Shown one piece after another: positions 8,139 to 18,074 of a DNA stretch of 64,000 nt. This stretch comes from Flaviflexus equikiangi (GTDB lineage Bacteria > Actinomycetota > Actinomycetes > Actinomycetales > Actinomycetaceae): positions 310,001 through 374,000 of the forward strand of contig NZ_CP059676.1 in NCBI RefSeq assembly GCF_014069875.1. The letters run 5' to 3'. The stretch's first letter is position 1. Each line of letters opens with the position of its first letter. Position numbers and translations under genes: made by a program. The notes beneath the pieces are model-generated. The model was not told where the DNA came from. It made no database searches and saw nothing but the letters and a program-made list of their open reading frames with translations.

Positions 8139-9182
8139 CTATTCGCAGGCTATTCCGTCTTTATCCCCGTCCATCCCCGTCCGGTAGCCGGGATCTCCCT
8201 CATAGAGGGGTGTCACGCCTGCGGCACGGGCTTCCGTACAGTTCGCGTAATACACATCGGTTGGGGCCACCGGTGCGGGGGCTGGAGTCGGCGCCGGCGC
8301 TGGAGTCGGCTCCGGTGTGGGAACGGGGGCAGGTGCCGTGTCCTCGTCGGCTATCGGGGCGACTGTGATCATGTCATCCCCGTCGGGTAGCGTCTGCCCG
8401 GGGCAGGTCTCGAGGATCCGGATGATGGCATCCTTCTCCGCCTGGGTCACCCAGAGCCCGTAGGTTGCTTTGACCGCGACCTGGCGTGATACGTACTCGC
8501 ACCGGAACGACTTGTTGCTGGGAAGCCACGTGGCAGCATCGCCCGCACCTTTTTGGGAGTTGCTTCTTCCATCCACTGCCAGGAGATTGAGCGGATCGTT
8601 CGCAAACGTCTCCCGCAGCTCGGGCGAGAACTGCTGGGCACCTTTCTGCCACGCATCAGACAGTGCCACGACATGATCGATCTGGACCTCTGACGAGGTT
8701 GCCTGGCCGCGTTCGAAGGAGATGAGATCTCCCGTGTATGGACTGACGAGAGTCCCGGTGAGAACGACGCAGTCGTGTGTGCCTGGCTTGAATGTCGTGT
8801 CCGTGAGATCCCGGTCGAGGATGTCGTTGCGAGTATCGCAGCCGTTCCTGTCGATATCAGCCCAGCGCTGCCCGAACTGGTCCCTGTCATAGCCCGTCGT
8901 GGGGGCGCGCCCCTTCACCTCGAGGCTCTGGGCAGCCTCGATCGCGAGACTGCCCTGCGTGGGTTCGATGGTGGTCGGTTCTTCTGTCGGTTCCGGGCTG
9001 GCGGCCTCCGCCTCTTCCGTCGCCTCATCGACGACGGTCTCCATTTCGGGTTCGACAGTGGGCGCCGACGTTGTTGCGGAAGGAAGCTCGACCCCCTCAT
9101 CGGCCGGGATCTCGTCCATGAAGAACGTCGGAACGACACCCACGGCAACGACTGCACCGATGACCCACCAACGTGTTTTCAC
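8139..9182 (-). CDS. Secreted or anchored HNH nuclease with excalibur domain
   Basis: 347 aa. An N-terminal hydrophobic segment (residues 5-22) acts as signal or anchor, followed by an acidic Thr/Glu/Pro-rich linker. The nuclease core has QIDHVVALSDAW and NDPLNLLAVDGRSNSQKG, the His-containing strand and Asn/Lys region of the HNH/DUF1524 (GmrSD-like) fold. After a Pro-Ala-Pro repeat linker, the last 35 residues contain YYANCTEARAAGVTPL and DGDKDGIACE, an excalibur calcium-binding motif with two Cys. Start GTG 9182 follows GGGGACACAGA. Extracellular nuclease activity is the family expectation. It is divergent from the helicase-nuclease gene. Confidence 0.8.
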   Translation of the reverse strand: MKTRWWVIGAVVAVGVVPTFFMDEIPADEGVELPSATTSAPTVEPEMETVVDEATEEAEAASPEPTEEPTTIEPTQGSLAIEAAQSLEVKGRAPTTGYDRDQFGQRWADIDRNGCDTRNDILDRDLTDTTFKPGTHDCVVLTGTLVSPYTGDLISFERGQATSSEVQIDHVVALSDAWQKGAQQFSPELRETFANDPLNLLAVDGRSNSQKGAGDAATWLPSNKSFRCEYVSRQVAVKATYGLWVTQAEKDAIIRILETCPGQTLPDGDDMITVAPIADEDTAPAPVPTPEPTPAPAPTPAPAPVAPTDVYYANCTEARAAGVTPLYEGDPGYRTGMDGDKDGIACE

Positions 9183-9412
9183 TCTGTGTCCCCATTTGTT
9201 TCAAGCAGAAGAATTTGACCAACTCCAACGTACCTGTGGATAGGGGCAGATTCGTGGGTTCGAAGGCCCGCACGTCTCTCTCAGCGTTTTTGGCACATGT
9301 GGCGTCATCGCGGATCCGGATGGCCGGCGACTGGTTGCCGATGGCTGGAATTTCGTGCCGTAGCCAACGAGTAGGATTGATCCCTGTTGACGTTGAAGTG
9401 CCGACTTTGTCG

Positions 9413-12400
9413 ATGCCGCTGTTCCCGCAGCATCACTGGCCGGACAGAGCTGTGTGGAAGGCAGGCCCAGAGCCTATGCGCGATCCGTTTGTCCCTTCGG
9501 GTGATACGACTGTTCTCGAGCAGAGCTATGGCTTGCTCCAATATCTGTCGGCGGTGGCGAGGGAAATCGGGCCCAAACCTGTCCGCGATGTCAATCAACA
9601 CGACTTCACGCTCTGGCCAGATGAGGTGGGGGACCACTCTGCCATTACGATCGGGCCTGCCGGTGGTGGCCAGTGCTGGCTCGAAGTGCGCCGAGTAGCG
9701 CAGCCAGCACCTGCCACCATCCCCGACTCCCTCCGCCCCTTCCTCCGTCACGAGGATTCGCTCTCGTCGCCGCTCGTCCCGCCGGTGATCGATGAAGAGG
9801 CGCTGCGTGAGTATGTTGCGGCAGAGCTCCGTGCCCAGTTCGGAGAAGGCGGCGATGAGGATCGCTCGTCTCGCGAGCAGGCGCTGACCGAGGAAGTCAC
9901 GGCCGATTTCGAAGAGTGGAGGGAGTCGTGGAACCGGTGGGCGGAAGACGTGCGCCCCGCCTATATGGCACGAGAGCTCTACTCCAGGCTCTACGATCTC
10001 CACATTCGTTCCGAGGCTGAATCGGCCACCCATGAGGTTGTCTGGGGGCACATCGTTCTCTCCTGCAGGGCGGGCGGAGAGAGGATCGTCGCACCCCTGT
10101 TCACAACCCCCGTCTCGGTCCAGATCCATCCGACAACTGGCGCCTTGCGGATCGAGCCGGAGCAGGCACTGTCAATGGAACTCGACGCTCTCGAGGGCGT
10201 CGGCTTCGTCGGACTCGACCGCCTGGTCGGGATCCAGGGCGAACTGCGGGACAATCCCCGGAACCTGTGGTCGGACACGGAACGATACGAGATCCGGCAA
10301 CAGCTTGTTGCGCCTCTCGGTGTCGATGCCACCCTCGTCGATTCACCGGCACGCATCGAACCTGAATCATTCCCGCGGATCAATGACGGATGGGTACTGT
10401 TCAAGCGCAAGCGTGCACTGCGGCAGGAACGGTTCTACGACGAGCTGGCCCAGAAGATCCAGAAGGAATCCTTCGTGCCCGAGGCACTGGCCTCAGTCGT
10501 GTCCGATGAGGAGAGCGTCGATCGGACGCTCGAGGCCCTCGGGTTCGATGTTCGGCGCGACGATGGGACGGCAGAGCGCCTTCTCATGCCGCTGCCGGCG
10601 AACCAGGAGCAGGAGCGCATCGCCCGCCAACTTGCACATTCTCGCGGAGTCACGGTCCAGGGACCCCCTGGCACCGGCAAATCCCATACGATCGTCAACC
10701 TCGTGTCCCATCTTGTCGCGCAGGGCAAGCGCGTTCTCGTCACGGCGGAGAATGAGCAGGCGCTGTCCGTGCTCCGCGACAAGATCCCCGAAGAGCTGAG
10801 GGACCTCTCCATCGCCGTTCTCGGCTCAACCCCGGCTGCGATGGAGGATCTTCGCAGTGCGGTCCAGTCGATGCAGGACTCCCTCTCGTCCCTTGACGAG
10901 AGGCGCGAGACTCGCCGTATCGATGAACTCGCCGGACACGTCGACGCCTTGCGTGAAACCCTCCAGAGAATCGATGCGGATCTCGTCGAGGCACTGCTCA
11001 GCGAACAGCGGGTATATTCGTTGCCGGGCGGCCCGAAGAGAGCACGCAAAGTCGCATCCTGGCTCTCGGCGAACCGCGACAAGACCGTGATCGCCGATCC
11101 TGTCCCGTCCGATGCTGGGCCGTTCCCGCTGTCGATGGACGAGTTCGCGGACTTCATTGCCGCGGTGGAGTCGATCTCGTCGGACGATACTGAGGCGTCC
11201 GTCAAGATCCTGCCCGAGGGTGAATGGCTTCCTTCGAGCGAGGAGCTGGCCCAAAGCTTGGCACGCCAGAGCGACCTCGCATCGAAAGTCACCGCCCTCG
11301 AGGAGAACGGTCTTCGGGTCGAGGCTCTCGACGATCTGAGCCTAGACGCCGTGCGGCAGCTTCTGTCGGAAGTGCGAACATACTCCGACATGCTTCGAGA
11401 CCTGTCGGGCGCGTGGGAAGAGCGCTTCGCGCAGGCGATACGGGAGTCTCATGCGGCGGTTTCCTGGGTTCTGGAGAACAACAGCGCCGTGCTGGAGAAG
11501 CTCGGGGCTGTCGATACGTGGGCGAAGTCGCTGGCAGGCCGCGAGGTGACTGTCCCGGCGGGAAATCCTGCCATGCACCTGCAGCTGCTGGGGCAGTGGC
11601 AGGAGCGTCTCGCCATCGGGAAGAAGATTCCTCTCTTCGGTGCGAAAGACTTGAAGGAGTTCGCCGCTCACGTCCATGTTGACGGATATCCCGTGACGAC
11701 GGTCGAACAGCTCGATCTCGTGCGGGCAAAGATCCATGTCGATTCCCTGCTTCGCGAGACGAGAGTCCTCATGGAACAGGCCTATTCACAGCTCGCCATT
11801 CCTGTCCCGGATCTTGATGCGAGCTTCCGCTTCCATGCCGAGAACGCGGCGCAGCGGATCATTCGCATCGCCGCGCTGTGGCGCGAGGACTACGTGGCGA
11901 TGACCGAGAAGCTGTCGCCGTTGGTGACACTCCACGATCCGGCGAAGGATTCGGAGACGCTCGGACGCGTCGCCGACCTGCTGACCGGTGCGGCCGCTCG
12001 CCTGGAAGAGCGGGAACTGGATGCGGAACTAGCCGCACTCAAGGCTCGAGTACGCGGAGCCGCCCTCGAGGCGGATGCGTCTCCTCTCTGGCACAAGCTC
12101 TCCGCAGCCCTCGACATGGGACGCGTCGATCAGTGGGCTGAAGCCCTCGAGGAGACTCAGCGTCTGCTCGGAATCCGCTCACGCGTGCTTTCCATCCAGG
12201 ACTGTCGGGAACGAATCTCGAAGGCCGGTGCACCCCTGTGGGCGGCCGCCATTGTCCAATCCGGTGCCAGCTCCCACATTGTCGGCGAACCGGCGGATGT
12301 CGGGCTGGCGTGGGAGCTTGCGAAGGCGCGCACGTGGTTGACAGAACTCCATGGCCTGTTCGATGTCGACTCGCTCATGAAGAAGTCCCACGAAGCCTCG

Positions 12401-14770
12401 CGCGATCTCCAATCGTCCATCGTCGAGCTCGCAAACAGGTCTGCCCGTGTCGCGCTCAAGAACAACATGAAGGATGTTCAGCGGCGTGCGTTGGAAACCT
12501 GGATGACGGCCGTGAAGAAGGTCGGGAAGGGCACGGGGAAGAACGCGGCACGATACCAAGCCGCGGCCCGTGAGGCGCTCCCGGAAGCCATGGGAGCGGT
12601 GCCGATCTGGATCATGCCGATCTATCGAGTGATGGAGAACTTCGACCCGCGAGTCTCGGAGCTCTTCGACGTTGTCGTCGTCGATGAATCATCCCAGGCT
12701 GATCTTCTGACACTCGGAGTCTTGGCACTCGGGAAGAAGGCTGTTGTCGTCGGCGACGATAAGCAGACCACCCCGGAAAGGGTGGGCACGAAGGTTGACC
12801 GGATCGCGTCCCTCCAAGACCTTCACCTCAAGGACCTGCGCTCCACCGAGGCGAAGCTGTTGACCCTCGACGAATCGCTCTACTCGATCTCCAGCAGAGC
12901 CTTTCCCTCCACGATCGCTTTGAAAGAGCACTTCCGCTGCGTGCCGGAGATCATCAACTTCTCCAACCGGTACTACAACCATGGTGTCCTGCCGCTGCGA
13001 GAAGTGGGTGTCCCCGAAATCGGAGAACCCCTCCGGGCCGTCAAGGTCGAGGGCGCGATCTCCGAACTGAATGGCAGTAGCCGCATCAATCGTGATGAGG
13101 CGAAAGCCGTCGCTCATCGCATCGCCGAATGCGTGAAGGATCCGGCCTACGACGGCCTCACCTTCGGTGTGGTGACGATGATGAGCGGGCGTCAATCGGA
13201 CGTTCTGCAGAGCTTGATCCGAGATGCTATCGGAGATGAAGAGTTCGAGAAGCGCCGCCTGAGGGTCGGCAATCCGCCCCTGTTCCAGGGCGATGAGCGC
13301 AACGTCATGTTTATCTCGATGGTCGCCCACGACAACTCGTTTGCGGCGACGACCCAGCGTTATTCGCAGTGGGTCAATGTTGCGGCCTCGCGTGCTCAGG
13401 ATCAGCTGTGGGTGTTCTACAGCATGGACCCGGCCACACTCAATCATCACGATGAGCGGAGGGCGCTGATCGAATACGTGCAGGGCCACTCGAAGAGGGA
13501 AGATCGCAAAGAACTTTTCGAGTTGACGGAATCGAAGTTCGAGGGCGACATCCTCGTCGATCTCTTGAGCCGCGGACTTACCGTCCAACCGCAGCACAAG
13601 GTCGGCAGCTACCGGATCGATTTCGTTGTCGAACTCAGCAGGGGCAACCGCCTGGCGATCGAGTGCGACGGGGACGCGTTCCACGGCCCAGACAGGTGGG
13701 ATGATGACGTACGCCGGCAGCGCGTACTCGAACGCCTGGGCTGGACCTTCTGGAGAATCCGTGCCTCGGAATACTATCTCGACCGGGAGAAGAGCCTCGT
13801 TCCCCTGTGGGAGCTCCTGGACGAGATGAAGGAGCGTGCAGAACAGGCCGAAGCGATCAATCGAGCCCGGCAGCAGGCACGGGAGCAGGCTCAGCTGGCC
13901 GCCCTGCGGGCCGAGTTGGCTGAGGGCGTCCGCGTGCCTGACGAGAGCGCAGAGTCCAGCGACGAGGACATTGTCGCAATGCCAGAGGATGAGAATGGGC
14001 TGATAAGCACGTCTCCTGAGGCGCCTCCAGTGTCGGACGATCATCGCCAACAGCATGGCGCTTGGGAGAGAGCTGGAGAGCTCTCAGACCAGGTGTTCGG
14101 CTCAATGCTTATTGCACCGAACAGTGTGCCGACACCGACACCGTCCGAGGCGGCAGGTAACGCGAAACCGCATGAGGCTCAGGATGCTATCAAAGCGACC
14201 GAGGAGATTCCGGCCTCGACCACACGGGACGATATCTCAGCCGAGCTTGATGAAGAGAGCCCCCGCTCGGTTGTGAGCAGCGATGATTCGACGACCACTT
14301 CTTCTCTAGAGAATCAGGCTTCGAAGTCGAAGGAGGACGAGGAGCCGAAAGAGACTCGATCATCTCGCAGAGCCTTGCGGGTGACGCGCCGACCAGGCAT
14401 CCCTCCCCAGACGATTCCCCGTGTCAGTGAAGCGTTCGATACGGAGCAGAGTGGCAACGCGGGTTCGCACAGCGCGGTCTTCACGACAGTCGAATCGCTG
14501 GACGCTAGAGAAATCGACAGGATTTGCCTGCGCGGCGAACCATACCATCTCGACCTGGGCGGCGAGATCATCGATGGTGCATCAGGGCGCACATTGTCTG
14601 AGGTGATCGGGGAGAGACGAGCGAGCGAAGTCAGCAAGGTGATGAGGGAGGTCCGACACTTCGGCGGACGTTTCAGAGTCGATGACAAGCTGCGCCTGGT
14701 GACAACACACAACAGGAGACCCGTCTATCTCGGAACCCTCCATCCAGATTATTGGTTCCCGAAAACCTGA
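9413..14770 (+). CDS. Giant SF1 helicase with C-terminal Vsr/MTES_1575-like nuclease domain
   Basis: About 1785 aa. Walker A GPPGTGKSHT is near residues 417-426, Walker B VVVDESSQAD near 1089, then FRCVPEIINFS, QGDERNVMF and WVNVAASRAQDQLW, a UPF1/DNA2-like SF1 helicase core. Residues 1395-1480 (YRIDFVVEL, LAIECDGDAFHG, RQRVLERLGWTFWRI) match the very-short-patch-repair-like nuclease domain found at the end of such helicases. A long acidic low-complexity region and a separate C-terminal 100-residue segment follow. The frame is open upstream to 9173, and GTG 9398 or ATG 9335 are alternative starts; none has a strong ribosome site. Solitary proteins of this design are often linked to genome defence, but no partner genes are visible. 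Exact role unknown. Confidence 0.75.
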   Translation: MPLFPQHHWPDRAVWKAGPEPMRDPFVPSGDTTVLEQSYGLLQYLSAVAREIGPKPVRDVNQHDFTLWPDEVGDHSAITIGPAGGGQCWLEVRRVAQPAPATIPDSLRPFLRHEDSLSSPLVPPVIDEEALREYVAAELRAQFGEGGDEDRSSREQALTEEVTADFEEWRESWNRWAEDVRPAYMARELYSRLYDLHIRSEAESATHEVVWGHIVLSCRAGGERIVAPLFTTPVSVQIHPTTGALRIEPEQALSMELDALEGVGFVGLDRLVGIQGELRDNPRNLWSDTERYEIRQQLVAPLGVDATLVDSPARIEPESFPRINDGWVLFKRKRALRQERFYDELAQKIQKESFVPEALASVVSDEESVDRTLEALGFDVRRDDGTAERLLMPLPANQEQERIARQLAHSRGVTVQGPPGTGKSHTIVNLVSHLVAQGKRVLVTAENEQALSVLRDKIPEELRDLSIAVLGSTPAAMEDLRSAVQSMQDSLSSLDERRETRRIDELAGHVDALRETLQRIDADLVEALLSEQRVYSLPGGPKRARKVASWLSANRDKTVIADPVPSDAGPFPLSMDEFADFIAAVESISSDDTEASVKILPEGEWLPSSEELAQSLARQSDLASKVTALEENGLRVEALDDLSLDAVRQLLSEVRTYSDMLRDLSGAWEERFAQAIRESHAAVSWVLENNSAVLEKLGAVDTWAKSLAGREVTVPAGNPAMHLQLLGQWQERLAIGKKIPLFGAKDLKEFAAHVHVDGYPVTTVEQLDLVRAKIHVDSLLRETRVLMEQAYSQLAIPVPDLDASFRFHAENAAQRIIRIAALWREDYVAMTEKLSPLVTLHDPAKDSETLGRVADLLTGAAARLEERELDAELAALKARVRGAALEADASPLWHKLSAALDMGRVDQWAEALEETQRLLGIRSRVLSIQDCRERISKAGAPLWAAAIVQSGASSHIVGEPADVGLAWELAKARTWLTELHGLFDVDSLMKKSHEASRDLQSSIVELANRSARVALKNNMKDVQRRALETWMTAVKKVGKGTGKNAARYQAAAREALPEAMGAVPIWIMPIYRVMENFDPRVSELFDVVVVDESSQADLLTLGVLALGKKAVVVGDDKQTTPERVGTKVDRIASLQDLHLKDLRSTEAKLLTLDESLYSISSRAFPSTIALKEHFRCVPEIINFSNRYYNHGVLPLREVGVPEIGEPLRAVKVEGAISELNGSSRINRDEAKAVAHRIAECVKDPAYDGLTFGVVTMMSGRQSDVLQSLIRDAIGDEEFEKRRLRVGNPPLFQGDERNVMFISMVAHDNSFAATTQRYSQWVNVAASRAQDQLWVFYSMDPATLNHHDERRALIEYVQGHSKREDRKELFELTESKFEGDILVDLLSRGLTVQPQHKVGSYRIDFVVELSRGNRLAIECDGDAFHGPDRWDDDVRRQRVLERLGWTFWRIRASEYYLDREKSLVPLWELLDEMKERAEQAEAINRARQQAREQAQLAALRAELAEGVRVPDESAESSDEDIVAMPEDENGLISTSPEAPPVSDDHRQQHGAWERAGELSDQVFGSMLIAPNSVPTPTPSEAAGNAKPHEAQDAIKATEEIPASTTRDDISAELDEESPRSVVSSDDSTTTSSLENQASKSKEDEEPKETRSSRRALRVTRRPGIPPQTIPRVSEAFDTEQSGNAGSHSAVFTTVESLDAREIDRICLRGEPYHLDLGGEIIDGASGRTLSEVIGERRASEVSKVMREVRHFGGRFRVDDKLRLVTTHNRRPVYLGTLHPDYWFPKT

Positions 14771-14779
14771 TCTTCAGTG

Positions 14780-14816
14780 AGTGGGGGCGCTGACCATGCC
14801 AGTCAGCGCCCCCACT
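14780..14816. terminator. Bidirectional terminator
   Basis: A perfect 15-bp stem (AGTGGGGGCGCTGAC and its complement) with a 7-nt loop lies between the convergent helicase and peptidase genes. Confidence 0.8.
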
Positions 14817-14834
14817 CTATTCCGCTCTTCCGTA

Positions 14835-16862
14835 TTAGAGCCCGCGTCGTTCGAGGAGAGCCTCAGCGCGAGGCTCCCGACCGCGCACAGCAACAAAAGA
14901 TTCCATCGGGTTGCGGGAGGAACCGCGTGACAGAAGCTCGTGGCGCAGCGTGTTGCCCGCTTCGCGGTTCAGGCCACCATCACCATCTTTCGAGCCGTCG
15001 GAAGCGAACCACTGCTCGATATCGGCCACGAGAACTTCGGCCCACATGTAGGCGTAATAGCCAGCATCGTAGCCGCCCCCGAAGGTGTGCTTGAAGTAGG
15101 CGGTGCGGTAACGGGGCGGAACCAGCTCGTGAAACACGCCCAAGTCAGTGAGTGCCTTCTTCTCGAACTCCTCAATGTCATGTGATGAGGGGACATCGAC
15201 CGCGCTGATCCGGTGCCATGCCTGGTCGAGGAGGGCAGAGGCAACGAACTCTGTCGTCGCGAAACCCTGCCCGAAGGTCTTCGAGGCCGAGAGCTTGGCT
15301 GCAAGATCGGCAGGCAGCGGATCTCCGGTCTCGACGTGCACGGCATAGTTCGCAAGAACAGCCGGATGGTAGGCCCACATTTCGTTGAGCTGGCTCGGAA
15401 GCTCCACGAAGTCCCGGGGAACCGACGTGCCGGAGGTGGACACGTAGTACGTATCGGAAAGCAGGCCATGAAGGGCGTGCCCGAACTCGTGGAACACGGT
15501 CTCGACCTGATCCCACGTGAGGAGCAGCTCCTGGCCGGCAAGGGGCTCAGGGAAGTTCGAGTTGTTCATGATGACAGGCTTCGTGCCAGCTCGGCGAGAC
15601 TGGTTCACGATGGGATTCATCCAGGCACCGCCGGACTTGCCGGGCCTGGCATAGAAGTCAGACTGGAACAGGCCGATCGGCTCCCCAGATTCGTCGAAGA
15701 CCTCCCAGGTCTGAACCGACTCGATGTAGCCGGGGATATCGGTGCGGGGGACAAAGCTGATCCCGAAGAGCTTCTCTGCCGCGAAGAAAATACCCTTCTC
15801 GACAACATTGGACAGTGCCAGATATGGCTTGAGAGCAGCATCGTCGACAGCGACCTGCCCGCGAATCTGCTCCTGGTAATACGTCCAGTCCCCGGCCTGC
15901 AAACCAGCCCCCGCTTCGTCACCCTCGGCGAGAGCGAGAAGGCCCGTGCGCTCGCGGTCAACGGCCTGGATGGCCTGCGTGGCGACAGAGGTGAGGAGAT
16001 CAATAATGTTCTGCGAGTCAGATGCCATCCCGCGCTGGGCAACGACATGTGCGTGGTGGGGCTGACCGAGGAGCGCTGCGCGCTCCGCCCGAAGACGGGC
16101 GATATCGACAACGAGCTGGCGAGTATCCGACGATTCGTGTGCACCAAGACCACGACTTGTCGATGCGTCGAGGAGTGCGCGCCGCGTCTGCGGATTCGTC
16201 AGTTCGACCTGGAGGGGCTGATTCGTGAAGTTGAGCAGTGGCAGAAGATAGGAGCCATCCTCCTGGCGGAAGCTGTCGATCTGCTCATCGCTGAGACCGG
16301 CAAGATCTTCTCGCTTCTCAACCCTCAGGGAGTTGTCGCTCATGGCCTTCGTGGCGCGCTGGCTGAACAGAATCTCCAGCTTCGACAGCTGGGAGTCGAT
16401 CTCCTTGATCTTCTCCTGCTCACTCTCAGGCAGGTCAATGCCCTCGAGGCGGAACTTCTTGAGCGTATCGGTCACGAAGTAGATCGTTTCTTCGTCAGCA
16501 TCTGTGAGATCGACAGCGTTGAAGCGCTCGAACATGCGGCGATCCAACCAGAAAGCAGAGGTGTGCGCCGCAAGCTCCGGGCCAAGCTCCGCCTGGATCG
16601 CTTCCAGCTCGGGACCTCCGATGGAGGAGAACAGGGTGAATGCGGGGATCAGAGCGCGGTTCACACCATCGTTCGACTCGTCGTAGGCAACAACAGTGTT
16701 CTCGACAGTCGCAGGCTCAGGATTCGTTGCGATGCGCTCCCAGGCGCGGCGCTGTTCTGCCATCGCCTCACGCGCGGCTGGCAGGATGTGATCCGGAGCA
16801 ATCGCGCCCCAATCGGGCACACCATAGGGAAGGGTGGACGGGGTGATCAAAGGATTCGTCAT
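14835..16862 (-). CDS. dcp: M3-family peptidyl-dipeptidase
   Basis: 675 aa zinc metallopeptidase, full length for the Dcp/oligopeptidase A family. The zinc motif HEFGHALHGL starts at H458, and the downstream region FVELPSQLNEMW supplies the third ligand Glu. No signal peptide is seen, so it should act in the cytoplasm, trimming short peptides by removing C-terminal dipeptides. The C-terminal GGGYDAGYYAYMWAEV is typical of the family. It stands alone, with a terminator shared with the helicase gene. Dcp versus oligopeptidase A cannot be settled from sequence alone. Confidence 0.88.
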   Translation of the reverse strand: MTNPLITPSTLPYGVPDWGAIAPDHILPAAREAMAEQRRAWERIATNPEPATVENTVVAYDESNDGVNRALIPAFTLFSSIGGPELEAIQAELGPELAAHTSAFWLDRRMFERFNAVDLTDADEETIYFVTDTLKKFRLEGIDLPESEQEKIKEIDSQLSKLEILFSQRATKAMSDNSLRVEKREDLAGLSDEQIDSFRQEDGSYLLPLLNFTNQPLQVELTNPQTRRALLDASTSRGLGAHESSDTRQLVVDIARLRAERAALLGQPHHAHVVAQRGMASDSQNIIDLLTSVATQAIQAVDRERTGLLALAEGDEAGAGLQAGDWTYYQEQIRGQVAVDDAALKPYLALSNVVEKGIFFAAEKLFGISFVPRTDIPGYIESVQTWEVFDESGEPIGLFQSDFYARPGKSGGAWMNPIVNQSRRAGTKPVIMNNSNFPEPLAGQELLLTWDQVETVFHEFGHALHGLLSDTYYVSTSGTSVPRDFVELPSQLNEMWAYHPAVLANYAVHVETGDPLPADLAAKLSASKTFGQGFATTEFVASALLDQAWHRISAVDVPSSHDIEEFEKKALTDLGVFHELVPPRYRTAYFKHTFGGGYDAGYYAYMWAEVLVADIEQWFASDGSKDGDGGLNREAGNTLRHELLSRGSSRNPMESFVAVRGREPRAEALLERRGL

Positions 16863-17247
16863 ACCCTCGATGCTAAGCGAGGAAGGGGAGTGAGGAGGAA
16901 TGGTGGCAGCAGTTTCCTTGATTCACGGCAGTCCTTGTGGCTAAACGTTTGACTCCCCATGGATGCAAGCAACTGGTGGGTTTAAGGAAGTGATCTCGTT
17001 GGCCAAGTTCCACGTTGAAATGTCCGTAAAGATCTATCGATCGATGCGAGGTATAACCTGCGACATTTTTTAGTCCGCATGGGTGGGATACTTGTTGTGG
17101 AGTCATTGAAGATTCTCTGTGGTTTTCCTTTTTTTGGGGATCGCTGGTGTGTCTTTGCTGATGTCGTAGTGTCATGTTGAGATGTGCCTGCTCGGTTTGA
17201 GTGGGTTGTGGAGCGCGCTGTCGGCGCGGGAGATGAGATGTATTTTG
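16863..17247. other. Intergenic region at the left edge of the accessory island
   Basis: 385 bp, more AT-rich than its flanks, with T-runs near 17067 and 17130. It should hold the dcp promoter and the promoter of the truncated methylase. I see no gene, tRNA or clear repeat in it. Confidence 0.5.
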
Positions 17248-17988
17248 GTGCCTACAACGCGTGAGGCTCAGCGTGCTGAGTTACACAAGTCAATTTGGCG
17301 AATTGCGGACGAGCTGCGTGGTTCGGTTGATGGCTGGGACTTTAAGTCCTATGTGCTCGGGACACTGTTTTATCGTTTCGTGTCCGAGAATCTGACGTCT
17401 TATGTCAACGATTGGGAGCATCGTTCGGGGAACACCGATTTCGATTACGCCCATCTCAGTGATGAGGATGCTGAAGCGGTTCGTGATGATCTGGTGGCAG
17501 AGAAGGGCTTCTTCCTTGCCCCGTCGCAACTCTTTGACAACGTCCGAGCAGGTGCCGACAAGGATGAGAACCTGAACGAGACACTCCAACGAGTCTTCCG
17601 CAGTATCGAGGGATCTGCTGTCGGCACCCAGAGCGAGAACGACCTGAAAGGTTTGTTCGACGATTACGACGTCAACAGTTCAAAGCTTGGCCCCACGGTT
17701 GCCACACGTAATCAGAACCTGGTCAAGTTGTTGAAAGCGATTGGTGAACTCCCTCTTGGTGACTTCCAAGACAACGCGATCGACTTGTTCGGTGATGCAT
17801 ACGAGTACCTCATGACCATGTATGCCTCCACGGCAGGTAAGTCGGGCGGTGAGTTCTTCACCCCTCAAGAAGTGTCGGAGCTTTTGGCCCGAATCACCGT
17901 GATTGGGAAGACCTCGGTCAACAAGGTTTATGAAACTTCCCGAGCAGAATGGATACAAATTCGCGGCGGCTACGCGCTCGCCGCTTGA
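17248..17988 (+). pseudogene. Truncated type I restriction methylase (HsdM N-terminus)
   Basis: The first 225 residues match the N-terminal helical domain of HsdM (AELHKSIWRIADELRGSVDG, DLFGDAYEYLM, GKSGGEFFTPQEVSELLA). The frame then reaches TSVNKVY, where the AdoMet-binding motif (normally DPACGSGSLL) should follow. Instead it switches at about 17932 to an unrelated tail ending RGGYALAA. The catalytic NPPF motif is missing, so it cannot methylate DNA. Start GTG 17248 matches the usual family start; the frame stays open back to 17182. No hsdR or hsdS gene is nearby. The junction probably marks a deletion or recombination. Confidence 0.8.
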
Positions 17989-18020
17989 GTGGTGCAAACT
18001 TGAAGTGGTTGGTGCACAGA
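17968..18020 (+). repeat. Degenerate 53-bp direct repeat, copy 1
   Basis: Aligns without gaps to 19315-19367 with 41 of 53 identical bases. The first part encodes GYALAA plus stop in frame with the methylase remnant; conservation continues past the stop (GTGCAAAC, TTGGTGCA). Confidence 0.6.
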
Positions 18021-18074
18021 CTATTCCCGGAGCATTGAGCAAAGTGCACGGACGTTCAGGAGGGAGGACTCGCA

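Noticed and set aside
12689-14056. 455-aa minus-strand open frame
   Set aside because: It lies opposite the helicase core, whose motifs are unambiguous; composition is typical of antisense frames in GC-rich genes.
15213-16952. 579-aa plus-strand open frame
   Set aside because: It is antisense to the full-length Dcp-type peptidase with its zinc motif.
16873-17175. 100-aa minus-strand frame in the island's left edge
   Set aside because: No ribosome site, no domain, AT-rich low-quality composition.
17248-17988. Active type I restriction-modification system
   Set aside because: HsdM lacks its AdoMet and NPPF motifs and no hsdR or hsdS is present.
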